A DNA stretch of 18,892 nt, taken from contig JALNXT010000003.1 in NCBI GenBank assembly GCA_023230245.1, forward strand, positions 1 through 18,892. The letters are read 5' to 3'. Source of the stretch: Candidatus Cloacimonadota bacterium. GTDB taxonomy: Bacteria; Cloacimonadota; Cloacimonadia; Cloacimonadales; Cloacimonadaceae. Numbering within the stretch: position 1 is the first letter of the stretch; every line of letters starts with the position of its first letter. The position numbers were made by a program, and so were the translations under genes. The notes under the pieces were generated by a model. The model did no database searches. It was not told where the DNA came from and saw only the letters and a program-made list of their open reading frames with translations. Below, piece by piece: positions 1 to 6,864 of the stretch.

Positions 1-1
1 T

Positions 2-427
2 AACATCGGTGGCTGTATCGGTGAAGTCTCTGCCTTTGCTTTGCTCTTGGGTGCGGCTTACCTGCTTTACAAAAACATCATCGAATGGCGTATCCCGCTG
101 TTTTATATTGGTACCGTGTTTGTGCTTACCTTCCTGTTTGGTCCCATCAAAGGAAGCGGATTTAGCATGACGCTTCCCTTCTTCCATATCTTTGCCGGTG
201 GCTTGATGTTGGGAGCATTCTTTATGGCTACGGACTATACCACCACCCCGCTAACCAAGAACGGCAGAATCATCTTCGCCATTGGTTGCGGTGTGTTGAC
301 TGTGGTTATAAGGCTGGTGGGCGGTTATCCCGAAGGGGTAAGCTATTCCATCCTGTTCATGAACGTGATGACTCCGCTGATAGATCGTTTCACCATTCCA
401 AAAGCATTTGGGAGGATAAAGAAATGA
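2..427 (+). CDS. rnfD: RnfD, electron transport complex subunit D (C-terminal part only)
   Basis: This is the last 141 residues of RnfD, a membrane subunit of the Rnf ferredoxin:NAD+ oxidoreductase. The frame is open from base 2, so the gene starts outside the window. The segment is hydrophobic and carries the RnfD-like stretch GEVSAFALLLGAAYLLYK followed by IIEWRIPLFYIGTV. The C-terminal block has GGYPEGVSYSILFMN and PLIDR, both typical of RnfD/NqrB proteins. The covalent FMN threonine of the family lies upstream and cannot be checked. The stop TGA overlaps the start of rnfG by four bases (ATGA). The gene order D-G-E-A-B matches the usual rnfCDGEAB order, so rnfC is expected to lie just left of the window. 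Confidence 0.95.
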   Translation, partial: NIGGCIGEVSAFALLLGAAYLLYKNIIEWRIPLFYIGTVFVLTFLFGPIKGSGFSMTLPFFHIFAGGLMLGAFFMATDYTTTPLTKNGRIIFAIGCGVLTVVIRLVGGYPEGVSYSILFMNVMTPLIDRFTIPKAFGRIKK

Positions 428-1002
428 AAACATATCTCCAACTTGGCTTGATACTATTGGCATTCTGCGTGGTTGCCACTGCTCTCTTGGCTTATGTAAA
501 TACCCTTACCAAGCCCAAGATTGAGGCTCTGGCGATTGAAGAAGCACAGAAAGCCCGTGAAGGTCTTATCCCCAATGCTACTTTTGAAGAAGTGAACGGA
601 GCCTTAACCTATTATATCGCCCGCGATAAAACTACTAACGAGATTATGGGCTACACTTTTACTGCCGCGAAGAATGGCTATAATGGCACCGTTAAAACCA
701 TGGCTGCCATTGATAAAACATTCAAGCTCATAAACATACAGGTTATTTCGCAGACGGAAACCCCCGGCTTGGGCACAAACTCCACGAAACCTGCGTTTAC
801 CGACCAGTTCAAAGGCAAGAATGCCGAGCAACTGGTGGTAGATAAAGACGGCGGTGTGCCTCCCAATGCCATTAAAGCCCTCACCGGAGCTACGATAACC
901 AGCCGTGCCGTCACTTCCTCTCTTAAAGAACAGATACTTTTATTACAGCAAGATTTACAGAGTAACCCCGATGCCGTAGCAACAAAAGGAGGCAAACCAT
1001 GA
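424..1002 (+). CDS. rnfG: RnfG, FMN-binding subunit of the Rnf complex
   Basis: RnfG (192 aa) carries a covalently bound FMN in the Rnf chain between ferredoxin and NAD+. Residues about 5-26 form a single N-terminal membrane anchor, and the rest is an exported FMN-binding domain. The landmarks GYTFTAAKNGYNG (about 76-88), TETPGLG (111-117) and LTGATITS (153-160) are those of RnfG/NqrC. By family knowledge T157 of TGAT should be the flavinylated threonine, attached by an ApbE-type transferase that is not in this window. The residue six before it is K151, where the usual motif has Asp. The ATG at 424 overlaps the rnfD stop and follows GGAGG at 411-415. A longer upstream reading exists in this frame but would run inside rnfD. 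Confidence 0.95.
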   Translation: MKTYLQLGLILLAFCVVATALLAYVNTLTKPKIEALAIEEAQKAREGLIPNATFEEVNGALTYYIARDKTTNEIMGYTFTAAKNGYNGTVKTMAAIDKTFKLINIQVISQTETPGLGTNSTKPAFTDQFKGKNAEQLVVDKDGGVPPNAIKALTGATITSRAVTSSLKEQILLLQQDLQSNPDAVATKGGKP

Positions 1003-1589
1003 GCTTCGTATCCGAATTAACCAAAGGTATTATTAAAGAAAATCCCATCTTTGTGATAGTGCTTGGCATGTGCCCCACTTTGGCAACCTCCACTTCTGTG
1101 AATAATGCTTTGGGGATGGGATTGGCTGCCACATTTGTGTTGGTATGTTCCAATATCTTCATCTCGCTGATCAAGAATATCACTCCCGATAAAATAAGGA
1201 TTCCGGTTTATGTGGTGGTGATTGCCGCTTTCGTGTCTATTGTGGATATGTCTATGGCGGCTTATGTCCCCGCTCTACACAAGTCCTTGGGCATATTTAT
1301 CCCCCTAATCGTGGTGAATTGCATTATCTTAGGTAGAGCCGAAGCCTTTGCCAATAAGAATAATGTGCTAAATTCGATTGCCGATGGCATTGGAATGGGG
1401 CTTGGTTTCACGCTTGCTTTAACCGTGGTAGCCACCATCAGAGAAATTCTGGGCAATGGCACCTGGCTGAACTTTAAAATTATGCCAAGCACTTATGACC
1501 CCATGCTAATCACTTTATTGGCGCCGGGTGCCTTTATTACGCTCGGCTTTCTGATGGCTTTGATGAATATACTGAAGGAGAAGAAATAA
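999..1589 (+). CDS. rnfE: RnfE, membrane subunit of the Rnf complex
   Basis: RnfE (196 aa) is a polytopic inner-membrane subunit, homologous to RnfA and to NqrD. The protein is almost entirely hydrophobic, with about six membrane segments. The diagnostic blocks are NPIFVIVLGMCPTLA, with C25, and LIVVNCIILGRAEAFA, with C108. In the NqrD/NqrE and RnfA/RnfE pair these two cysteines per subunit hold a [2Fe-2S] cluster inside the membrane between the subunits, and both are present here. The start overlaps the rnfG stop (ATGA), and a GGAGG sits at 988-992. The stop shares its last base with the start of rnfA (TAATG), consistent with coupled translation of the two partners. Confidence 0.96.
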   Translation: MSFVSELTKGIIKENPIFVIVLGMCPTLATSTSVNNALGMGLAATFVLVCSNIFISLIKNITPDKIRIPVYVVVIAAFVSIVDMSMAAYVPALHKSLGIFIPLIVVNCIILGRAEAFANKNNVLNSIADGIGMGLGFTLALTVVATIREILGNGTWLNFKIMPSTYDPMLITLLAPGAFITLGFLMALMNILKEKK

Positions 1590-2191
1590 TGGGATTCTTC
1601 GGTCAATTCTTTGTGTTGGCGATTTCCGCCATCTTCATTCAAAACTTCGTGTTAGCCCGCTTCTTGGGTTTATGCCCCTATCTGGGTGTATCCAAGAAAC
1701 TTGATTCTGCCTTTGGTATGGGCATGGCGGTTATCTTTGTGATGACGCTTGCCTCGGCTTTCTGCTATCTGATATTCCAATATCTGCTGGTGCCATATCA
1801 TTTAGAGTATTTGCAGACCTTGGCTTTTATCCTCACCATTGCTGCCTTGGTGCAATTTGTGGAGATGGTTATTCAGAAGAATTCCCCCGCTCTATACAAA
1901 TCTTTGGGGGTGTATTTACCTCTTATCACCACCAACTGCGCCGTATTGGGTGTGGCAATTCTAAACATCACACCTCTGGGTGATGGCAGCCGTTACAATT
2001 TCATTTGGAGTGTGCTAAATGGTTTCCTCTCCGGCGTTGGCTTCACATTTGTGTTGCTGGCAATGGCGGGAATAAGAGAACGCCTCGAAATGGTGGAAAT
2101 GCCCAAGAGTATGCGCGGTATGCCTATCGCTTTAATATTGGCAGGTATCATGGCGCTGGCTTTCTATGGCTTCATGGGCATGAAGATATAA
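1589..2191 (+). CDS. rnfA: RnfA, membrane subunit of the Rnf complex
   Basis: RnfA (200 aa) is the partner of RnfE and has a mirror-image topology in the membrane. The family signatures are QNFVLARFLGLCPYLGVS, with C29, and LPLITTNCAVLGVA, with C117. These two cysteines should complete the intramembrane [2Fe-2S] site with C25 and C108 of RnfE. About six membrane helices are visible. The start ATG overlaps the rnfE stop. The length is typical for RnfA (about 190-200 aa). The gap to rnfB is 11 bases and contains an AAGGGGAAAAG purine stretch that can serve as the rnfB ribosome site. Confidence 0.96.
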   Translation: MGFFGQFFVLAISAIFIQNFVLARFLGLCPYLGVSKKLDSAFGMGMAVIFVMTLASAFCYLIFQYLLVPYHLEYLQTLAFILTIAALVQFVEMVIQKNSPALYKSLGVYLPLITTNCAVLGVAILNITPLGDGSRYNFIWSVLNGFLSGVGFTFVLLAMAGIRERLEMVEMPKSMRGMPIALILAGIMALAFYGFMGMKI

Positions 2192-2202
2192 AGGGGAAAA
2201 GA

Positions 2203-3234
2203 ATGTTAATATTGAATATAATTACTCCCCTCGCTACCTCGATGGCTTCCTCCATTGGGATTCCGGTGATTATCTTGGGAACCATGGGGCTTATCTTTGG
2301 GCTGGTGCTTGCCTTCGCTGCCAAAGTCTTTGCCGTGAAGCTTGATCCTCGTGTGGAACTAATCCTCGCTGCTTTGCCCTGCGCCAATTGCGGTGCTTGC
2401 GGAAAAGCTGGCTGTGCAGGCTATGCCGATGCCATCGTTAATGAAGGCGTAAGCGTTTCTTTATGTGCACCCGGCGGACCTGATGCAGCAGCTAAAATAG
2501 CCAAAATTATGGGCACAGACGCCGTGGCGATGGATAAAAAGGTTGCCGTGTATCATTGTAGCAGCGGTGGTATCAACAACACCAAGTGGAAATACGCCTA
2601 TCAGGGCATAGAGAGCTGCAAATCGGCTGTAAACATTGCCGATGGGCCAAACCTCTGCTCTTGGGGCTGTATTGGCTTCAACGATTGCTTTGCTGCCTGC
2701 AAGTTCGATGCCATCAGCGTGGATGCCGAAGGTATGCGCCATATAGATTTAGCTAAATGCACCGCCTGCGGAGCTTGCGTAGCTGCCTGTCCACGCAAAC
2801 TTATCACGCTGATCCCGATAAACCGCAATGTGTCCATCTGCTGTAGCTCGCTGGGCAAAAACCCTGTTGCCAGGCAAATCTGCGGAACAGAACAAACTTG
2901 CATTGCCTGTGGTTTATGCTGCCGTAAATGCCCCGTGCAAGCCATCACAATAGAAAATAACCTCGCTGTCATAGACTATACAAAGTGCATAGATTGCGGA
3001 CTTTGCGCCACCGTCTGCCCCACCAAAGCGATAGTGGATTTGAAAGCTGGTATGCGCAAGAAAGCAGAGATTGAAGCAGAAAAATGCATAGGCTGCACCA
3101 TCTGCGCCAAAATATGCCCCACCAAGGCGATCACCGGCGAAGTTAAACAAGTGCACACAGTCGATAAAGAAACTTGCATCGGCTGCGAACAATGCGTCGT
3201 GAAATGCCCCAAACAAGCTATCAAGATGCTATAG
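2203..3234 (+). CDS. rnfB: RnfB, polyferredoxin subunit of the Rnf complex (long form)
   Basis: RnfB (343 aa) is the iron-sulfur subunit thought to accept electrons from reduced ferredoxin. One N-terminal membrane helix (about 19-44) is followed by the RnfB-specific cluster site with C60, C63, C66, C71 and C88 (LPCANCGACGKAGC). Six further cysteine-rich modules follow: C152/156/162/166, C186/189/192/196, C233/236/239/243, C262/265/268/272, C295/298/301/305 and C325/328/331/335. Gamma-proteobacterial RnfB is about 190 aa with two ferredoxin motifs, so this is the long form seen in many anaerobes. The last two modules resemble the C-terminal 2[4Fe-4S] tail of HydB/NuoF-type NADH-linked subunits. 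The ATG at 2203 was chosen because earlier in-frame starts lie inside rnfA. It is the last gene of the rnf operon. Confidence 0.95.
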   Translation: MLILNIITPLATSMASSIGIPVIILGTMGLIFGLVLAFAAKVFAVKLDPRVELILAALPCANCGACGKAGCAGYADAIVNEGVSVSLCAPGGPDAAAKIAKIMGTDAVAMDKKVAVYHCSSGGINNTKWKYAYQGIESCKSAVNIADGPNLCSWGCIGFNDCFAACKFDAISVDAEGMRHIDLAKCTACGACVAACPRKLITLIPINRNVSICCSSLGKNPVARQICGTEQTCIACGLCCRKCPVQAITIENNLAVIDYTKCIDCGLCATVCPTKAIVDLKAGMRKKAEIEAEKCIGCTICAKICPTKAITGEVKQVHTVDKETCIGCEQCVVKCPKQAIKML

Positions 3235-3258
3235 TAAAAGCTTAAACATATAACCCTT

Positions 3259-3297
3259 GGGAGCTTATTGCGTTTATCGCCATCGGCTCCCTTTTTT
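3259..3297 (+). terminator. Intrinsic terminator after rnfB
   Basis: The arms GGGAGC (3259-3264) and GCTCCC (3286-3291) pair perfectly. A nested GCG/CGC stem lies at 3270-3272 and 3278-3280. Six T follow directly at 3292-3297. It lies 25 bases after the rnfB stop and closes the rnf operon. Confidence 0.8.
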
Positions 3298-3432
3298 ATT
3301 ATCCGCATCCCTCCATTTATTAATTTTCGTTATCCCTATGTCTCTCTCTTGATTACAATTACCTTGTCTCTCAATAGATCGCCCCTGCTTAAGAATGTAT
3401 GTCACAAGTAAAACACTCCTATATCATCCATA

Positions 3433-3487
3433 TATTATATACGGTTGATATATGGTTGATATACGCATGATATACTTATGATATACG
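3433..3487 (+). repeat. Array of five degenerate 11-bp tandem repeats
   Basis: Five consecutive 11-base units can be read: TATTATATACG (3433), GTTGATATATG (3444), GTTGATATACG (3455), CATGATATACT (3466) and TATGATATACG (3477). The shared core is TGATATACG, and variation concentrates in the first two bases of each unit. The preceding 11 bases (3422-3432) are only weakly related. The period is close to one helical turn, so every unit presents the same DNA face. It sits about 280 bases before the next gene. Confidence 0.8.
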
Positions 3488-3708
3488 GTGTGAAGCAAGG
3501 AGAAAGCAGCAATTCCATTTTGGTTTTTCTGGTGGGGTGTCACCTATTTTAAGTATCCATTTTTAGCAGGAAAGTTACCCCAGAAACGGGATTACCAGAA
3601 CTAAATGATACCCCCAATAAAAACGTGTCATAGCTCGGGAAACATATACCAAAGTTGATCCTATGCTATCTTTCGCCAAACATTGATAGCGAACAAGCAA
3701 AAAAACAC

Positions 3709-3737
3709 TTGACCAATACAAGCCTATCTTTTATAGG
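3709..3737 (+). promoter_or_regulatory. Candidate promoter of the SpoVG-like/aminotransferase/kor operon
   Basis: TTGACC (3709-3714) resembles a -35 box, with five of six bases. TATAGG (3732-3737) lies 17 bases further on as a weak -10. Transcription would start near 3744, about 20 bases before the ATG at 3765, whose GGAG ribosome site is at 3756-3759. The -10 match is poor, so this is a tentative call. Confidence 0.35.
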
Positions 3738-3764
3738 GAAGAATATGATAATAATGGAGCCAAA

Positions 3765-4076
3765 ATGAACATACATTTTCGTGATGTCCAAACCGGCAGC
3801 GTGGAAGCCAGAGCAATTCTGGAAATCGCCGATGGGGTGTTTTTGAATGAAGTTACCATCCTTAATATCGATGGTGAGACTGTGGTGGAATTCCCCCGTA
3901 AAAGCTTTGTAGGCAAAACCAAACGCACTTTCTATATCGACATTGTTACCTTTGAAGACAATGACAAACGCATCGTGTGGGAACTGGAAGTGAAAAAAGC
4001 CTATCGCGAATGGCGCAAAACCAATAAGAAAGTCCTTGTATATGAAGAAAATAAGATAAATGGAGGATCATCATGA
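3765..4076 (+). CDS. Small SpoVG-like protein (remote resemblance)
   Basis: This 103-residue soluble protein has no signal peptide or membrane segment. I see a pattern like the SpoVG fold: a strand pair around EARAILEIADGVFLNEVTI (14-32), then a turn with G37, then VVEFPRKSF (40-48), and FYIDIVTF before a C-terminal helix. SpoVG proteins are small nucleic-acid-binding regulators, best known in Firmicutes and spirochaetes. The assignment is by pattern, not by clear identity, and the function could be different. The C-terminal tail is lysine-rich and polar. The ATG at 3765 follows GGAG at 3756-3759. Its stop overlaps the aminotransferase start (ATGA), so the two are probably translated together and the gene leads a seven-gene operon. 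Confidence 0.6.
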   Translation: MNIHFRDVQTGSVEARAILEIADGVFLNEVTILNIDGETVVEFPRKSFVGKTKRTFYIDIVTFEDNDKRIVWELEVKKAYREWRKTNKKVLVYEENKINGGSS

Positions 4077-5287
4077 TCACCGACTTGCAAGATATCCTAT
4101 CAACTAACATCAAGGGTATGAAGCGTTCAGCGATTCGCGAATTGCTGAAGTTCCTCGGAGTGCCAGGTTTGATTTCTTTTTCAGGAGGCTTTCCCAGCCC
4201 TGCCACCTTCCCCATTGCCGAACTGAAAGAGATTATTAATGAGGTAATGGATACCGAAGCTGCTTTCGCCCTGCAATACGGAGCCACAGAAGGAGATATC
4301 CTGCTGCGCACTCTGCTTGTGGAACGTTACAAAGCCAACGGCATGGATATGAGTATTGATAATATGATTATCACCACTGCCTCACAACAGGCTTTAGACC
4401 TCATTGCTAAAATGTTTATCAACCGTGGAGATTATGTACTCGTGGGTTTGCCATCCTATCTGGGCGGACTTTCTGCGTTTAACTCCTACGGGGCGAACAT
4501 GGTTGGCATTCCTATGGACGACGAAGGCGAAGACCCTAATATCATGGAAGCCAAGCTGAAAGAGCTTATTGCAATAGGTAAGAAACCTAAGTTTATTTAC
4601 CTGATTCCTGATTTCCAGAACCCTGCGGGCATCACCATGACCGAACGCCGTAGGAAAGAAATTCTGGAACTGGCATATAAGTATGATGTGCTGATACTGG
4701 AAGATAGCCCCTATCGTGAGCTCCGTTACGAAGGCACTCCCCAAAAGACTATCTACGAAATGGACGGCACCGGTCATGTTATTTTGCTCGGTACATTCAG
4801 CAAGATCTTCTGCCCCGGTTTCCGCATTGGTTGGGTGGTAGGTCATCCCGATATTCTTGACAAAATTGTGGTGGGTAAACAGGCAGCAGACCTTTGTACT
4901 CCGCCTTTCACCCAACGTATTGCTGCCCGTTACATCGAGAAGGGTTATCTTGATCCCAAGATTCAGGAAATCACCAAGATGTATGCCGAAAAGCAAAAAA
5001 CCATGCTTAGCGCTCTTAAGGAAAACATGCCAGAAGAATTTAGCTGGACCCACCCTGAAGGTGGCTTATTCCTTATGGCGAAAGGGCCTGAAACGCTTGA
5101 TACACAGGCAATTCTGTTGGATTGTATTAAAGAAGCCAAGGTTGCTTATGTGGCAGGTACCAGTTTCTTCTGCGATGGCGGTGGAAATAACACCATGCGC
5201 CTTAATTTCAGCTACGAAAGCATCGAAAAGAACATCGAAGGTGCCCAGCGTTTGGGCGCATTCCTGAAGAAAGTAATCAAGAAATAA
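4073..5287 (+). CDS. PLP-dependent aminotransferase, class I/II (LysN/ARO8-like)
   Basis: The product is a 404-residue fold-type I aminotransferase that moves an amino group from an amino acid to a 2-oxoacid in the cytosol. The PLP lysine is K244 in GTFSKIFCPGFRIGW. Other expected residues are N183 in DFQNPAG, D211 and Y214 in LEDSPYRELRY, and R376 in MRLNFS for the substrate carboxylate. The N-terminal SFSGGFPSPATFP (35-47) and the YGATEGD block (69-75) are typical of the 2-aminoadipate/aromatic (LysN, ARO8) branch and of MocR C-terminal domains. No helix-turn-helix is attached. Substrate cannot be read from sequence. Position just before korDABC suggests it feeds 2-oxoacids to that enzyme. 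GGAGG at 4062-4066 precedes the ATG. Confidence 0.93.
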   Translation: MITDLQDILSTNIKGMKRSAIRELLKFLGVPGLISFSGGFPSPATFPIAELKEIINEVMDTEAAFALQYGATEGDILLRTLLVERYKANGMDMSIDNMIITTASQQALDLIAKMFINRGDYVLVGLPSYLGGLSAFNSYGANMVGIPMDDEGEDPNIMEAKLKELIAIGKKPKFIYLIPDFQNPAGITMTERRRKEILELAYKYDVLILEDSPYRELRYEGTPQKTIYEMDGTGHVILLGTFSKIFCPGFRIGWVVGHPDILDKIVVGKQAADLCTPPFTQRIAARYIEKGYLDPKIQEITKMYAEKQKTMLSALKENMPEEFSWTHPEGGLFLMAKGPETLDTQAILLDCIKEAKVAYVAGTSFFCDGGGNNTMRLNFSYESIEKNIEGAQRLGAFLKKVIKK

Positions 5288-5308
5288 AAATACATAACTG
5301 GAGGAACA

Positions 5309-5608
5309 ATGTCCAATAAAGTCGAAAAAGACCGTATGGGCATGATCATTCGCGAGGAAGACGCTCCGGAAAAGATGGAAGTGGAACTCACCGAGGTGAA
5401 AGCACCCGGTGATGACGATTCCCCCGTATTGATCTATTACAATTGGTGTAAGAAGTGCGGAATATGCGTAGCTTTTTGTCCCACTGGCTGCCTTGGCAGA
5501 AGAAGCGATGGTTCGCCCTACGTGCAGGCACCCGAAAAGTGTATTCACTGTGAAACTTGCGACAGGTTGTGTCCCGATTTTGCCATAACCGGTGCAAAGG
5601 ACCGCTGA
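5309..5608 (+). CDS. korD: KorD, ferredoxin-type delta subunit of 2-oxoacid:ferredoxin oxidoreductase
   Basis: KorD (99 aa) is a 2[4Fe-4S] ferredoxin-like subunit that carries electrons out of the oxidoreductase. The two motifs are C47-x2-C50-x2-C53-x3-C57-P and C78-x2-C81-x2-C84-x3-C88-P. The block YYNWCKKCGICVAFCP is typical of the 2-oxoglutarate-type delta subunit. The first 40 residues are acidic and probably flexible. The gene follows the aminotransferase by 21 bases with GGAGG at 5300-5304, and precedes korA by 9 bases. The order D-A-B-C with separate genes supports the four-subunit class of these enzymes. Confidence 0.92.
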   Translation: MSNKVEKDRMGMIIREEDAPEKMEVELTEVKAPGDDDSPVLIYYNWCKKCGICVAFCPTGCLGRRSDGSPYVQAPEKCIHCETCDRLCPDFAITGAKDR

Positions 5609-5617
5609 GGAGAAGAA

Positions 5618-6862
5618 ATGCCAAAGAAAGATATAAAAACTAAACCCGCTCCCAAGGCAAAGGCTACAAAAGAAACCCTTGCCGTGAAACCCGATAGCAA
5701 ACTGGAAGAAATCCAGGCTACCCGCGAACGCAAGAGCGTATTGATGCAAGGCAACGAAGCAGTTGCCTATGGTGCACTCGATGCAGGCGTTAATTTCTTT
5801 GCCGGATACCCGATTACTCCTTCCACAGAAGTAGCCGAAATCTTATCGGCTGAGTTGCCCAAGCGTGGTGGTGTCTTTGTGCAGATGGAGGATGAAATTG
5901 CCTCTATTTGTGCCATAACTGGCGCATCTCTTGCCGGTGCAAAGTCGCTTACTGCCACCAGCGGACCGGGCTTTTCCTTAATGCAGGAAGGCATCGGCTT
6001 TGCCAAGATAACAGAAACCCCCTGCGTGGTGGTAAACGTGCAGCGAATGGGACCAAGCACAGGTATGCCCACCAGTCCTGCTCAAGGCGATATTATGCAA
6101 GCCAAATGGGGCTCACATGGCGATTCCCCTGCCATCGTGCTGTATCCAGCTTCCGTGAAGGAAAGCTATGAGCTTACCATCCGGGCGGTAAACCTTTCCG
6201 AGAAATACCGCACTTGCGTAATCTTGCTGTTGGACGAAGTGATTGGGCATATGCGTGAATCAGTCCGCCTGCCGGATATGGCAAATGTGCGGGTGATCAA
6301 TCGGATTAAACCCACCGTTCCTCCAAACTGGTACAAGCATTATGACGAAAACCAGAAGTACCTTTCTCCGCTTGCCAGTTATGGCGAAGGCTATCGCTTT
6401 CACGTAACGGGTTTAACCCACGATTCCCACGGCTTCCCCACCAATAAATCCGGTGAAGCGGGCGAAATGATGGACCGTCTGAGAAAGAAGATATCCTATA
6501 ATATGCGTGACCTTGTGCAGATCGAAAGCTATCAGATGGAAGACGCCACAATAGCTATCTTTACCGCAGGAATTACTGCCCGTGCTGCAAAAGCTGCCAT
6601 CGCAATGGCAAGGTCTGAAGGCATAAAGGTAGGGCTGCTGCGTCCCTTAACTATTTGGCCTTTCCCCGATGAAGCAGTGCGCAAAATGCTGAGGAACGTG
6701 GAGACAGTTATTGTCCCGGAACTCAACCAAGGTCAGCTAATTCACGAAATACAACGCCTTACCAAGGATAAAAGCGAGAGCAATCTCATCGCTATGCAAA
6801 GGGTGAACGGACAGCTTATAACACCTAATGATATCCTGCACAAAATCAAGGAGGTAAGCTAA
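5618..6862 (+). CDS. korA: KorA, alpha subunit of 2-oxoacid (probably 2-oxoglutarate):ferredoxin oxidoreductase
   Basis: KorA (414 aa) forms the catalytic core with KorB, converting a 2-oxoacid, CoA and oxidised ferredoxin to acyl-CoA, CO2 and reduced ferredoxin. The family core begins at about residue 43 with MQGNEAVAYGALDAG and contains GYPITPSTE (63-71), TSGPGFSLM (114-122) and QRMGPSTGMPT (142-152). The C-terminal half ends in the transketolase-like domain with LRPLTIWPFPDE. Residues 1-40 are an unusual Lys/Pro/Ala/Thr-rich tail absent from most KorA proteins I know. The start at 5618 has a good ribosome site (GAGGAGAAG, 5607-5615), whereas Met43 has none, so the tail is probably translated. 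2-Oxoglutarate is the likeliest substrate by operon type, but branched-chain oxoacids remain possible. Confidence 0.92.
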   Translation: MPKKDIKTKPAPKAKATKETLAVKPDSKLEEIQATRERKSVLMQGNEAVAYGALDAGVNFFAGYPITPSTEVAEILSAELPKRGGVFVQMEDEIASICAITGASLAGAKSLTATSGPGFSLMQEGIGFAKITETPCVVVNVQRMGPSTGMPTSPAQGDIMQAKWGSHGDSPAIVLYPASVKESYELTIRAVNLSEKYRTCVILLLDEVIGHMRESVRLPDMANVRVINRIKPTVPPNWYKHYDENQKYLSPLASYGEGYRFHVTGLTHDSHGFPTNKSGEAGEMMDRLRKKISYNMRDLVQIESYQMEDATIAIFTAGITARAAKAAIAMARSEGIKVGLLRPLTIWPFPDEAVRKMLRNVETVIVPELNQGQLIHEIQRLTKDKSESNLIAMQRVNGQLITPNDILHKIKEVS

Positions 6863-6864
6863 TC

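Larger units (their letters stand above)
3298..3764. other. Gene-free stretch between the rnf and aminotransferase/kor operons
   Basis: No convincing reading frame is visible in these 467 bases on either strand. They hold the 11-bp repeat array at 3433-3487, a short inverted repeat GCTATC (3665-3670) / GATAGC (3685-3690), and a candidate promoter at 3709-3737. A further loose repeat, TTACCCCAGAA then TTACCAGAA, lies near 3575-3600. The rest is AT-rich and unassigned. The length is large for a genome that otherwise overlaps its genes, which suggests regulatory content. Confidence 0.6.

Noticed and set aside
41..43. TTG at 41 as the start of a short RnfD
   Set aside because: The frame is open to the left edge and the residues before it are conserved RnfD sequence, so it is an internal leucine codon.
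3665..3690. GCTATC/GATAGC inverted repeat before the SpoVG-like gene
   Set aside because: Six-base arms with a 14-base spacer are weak evidence. It is mentioned in the intergenic entry but not claimed as an operator.
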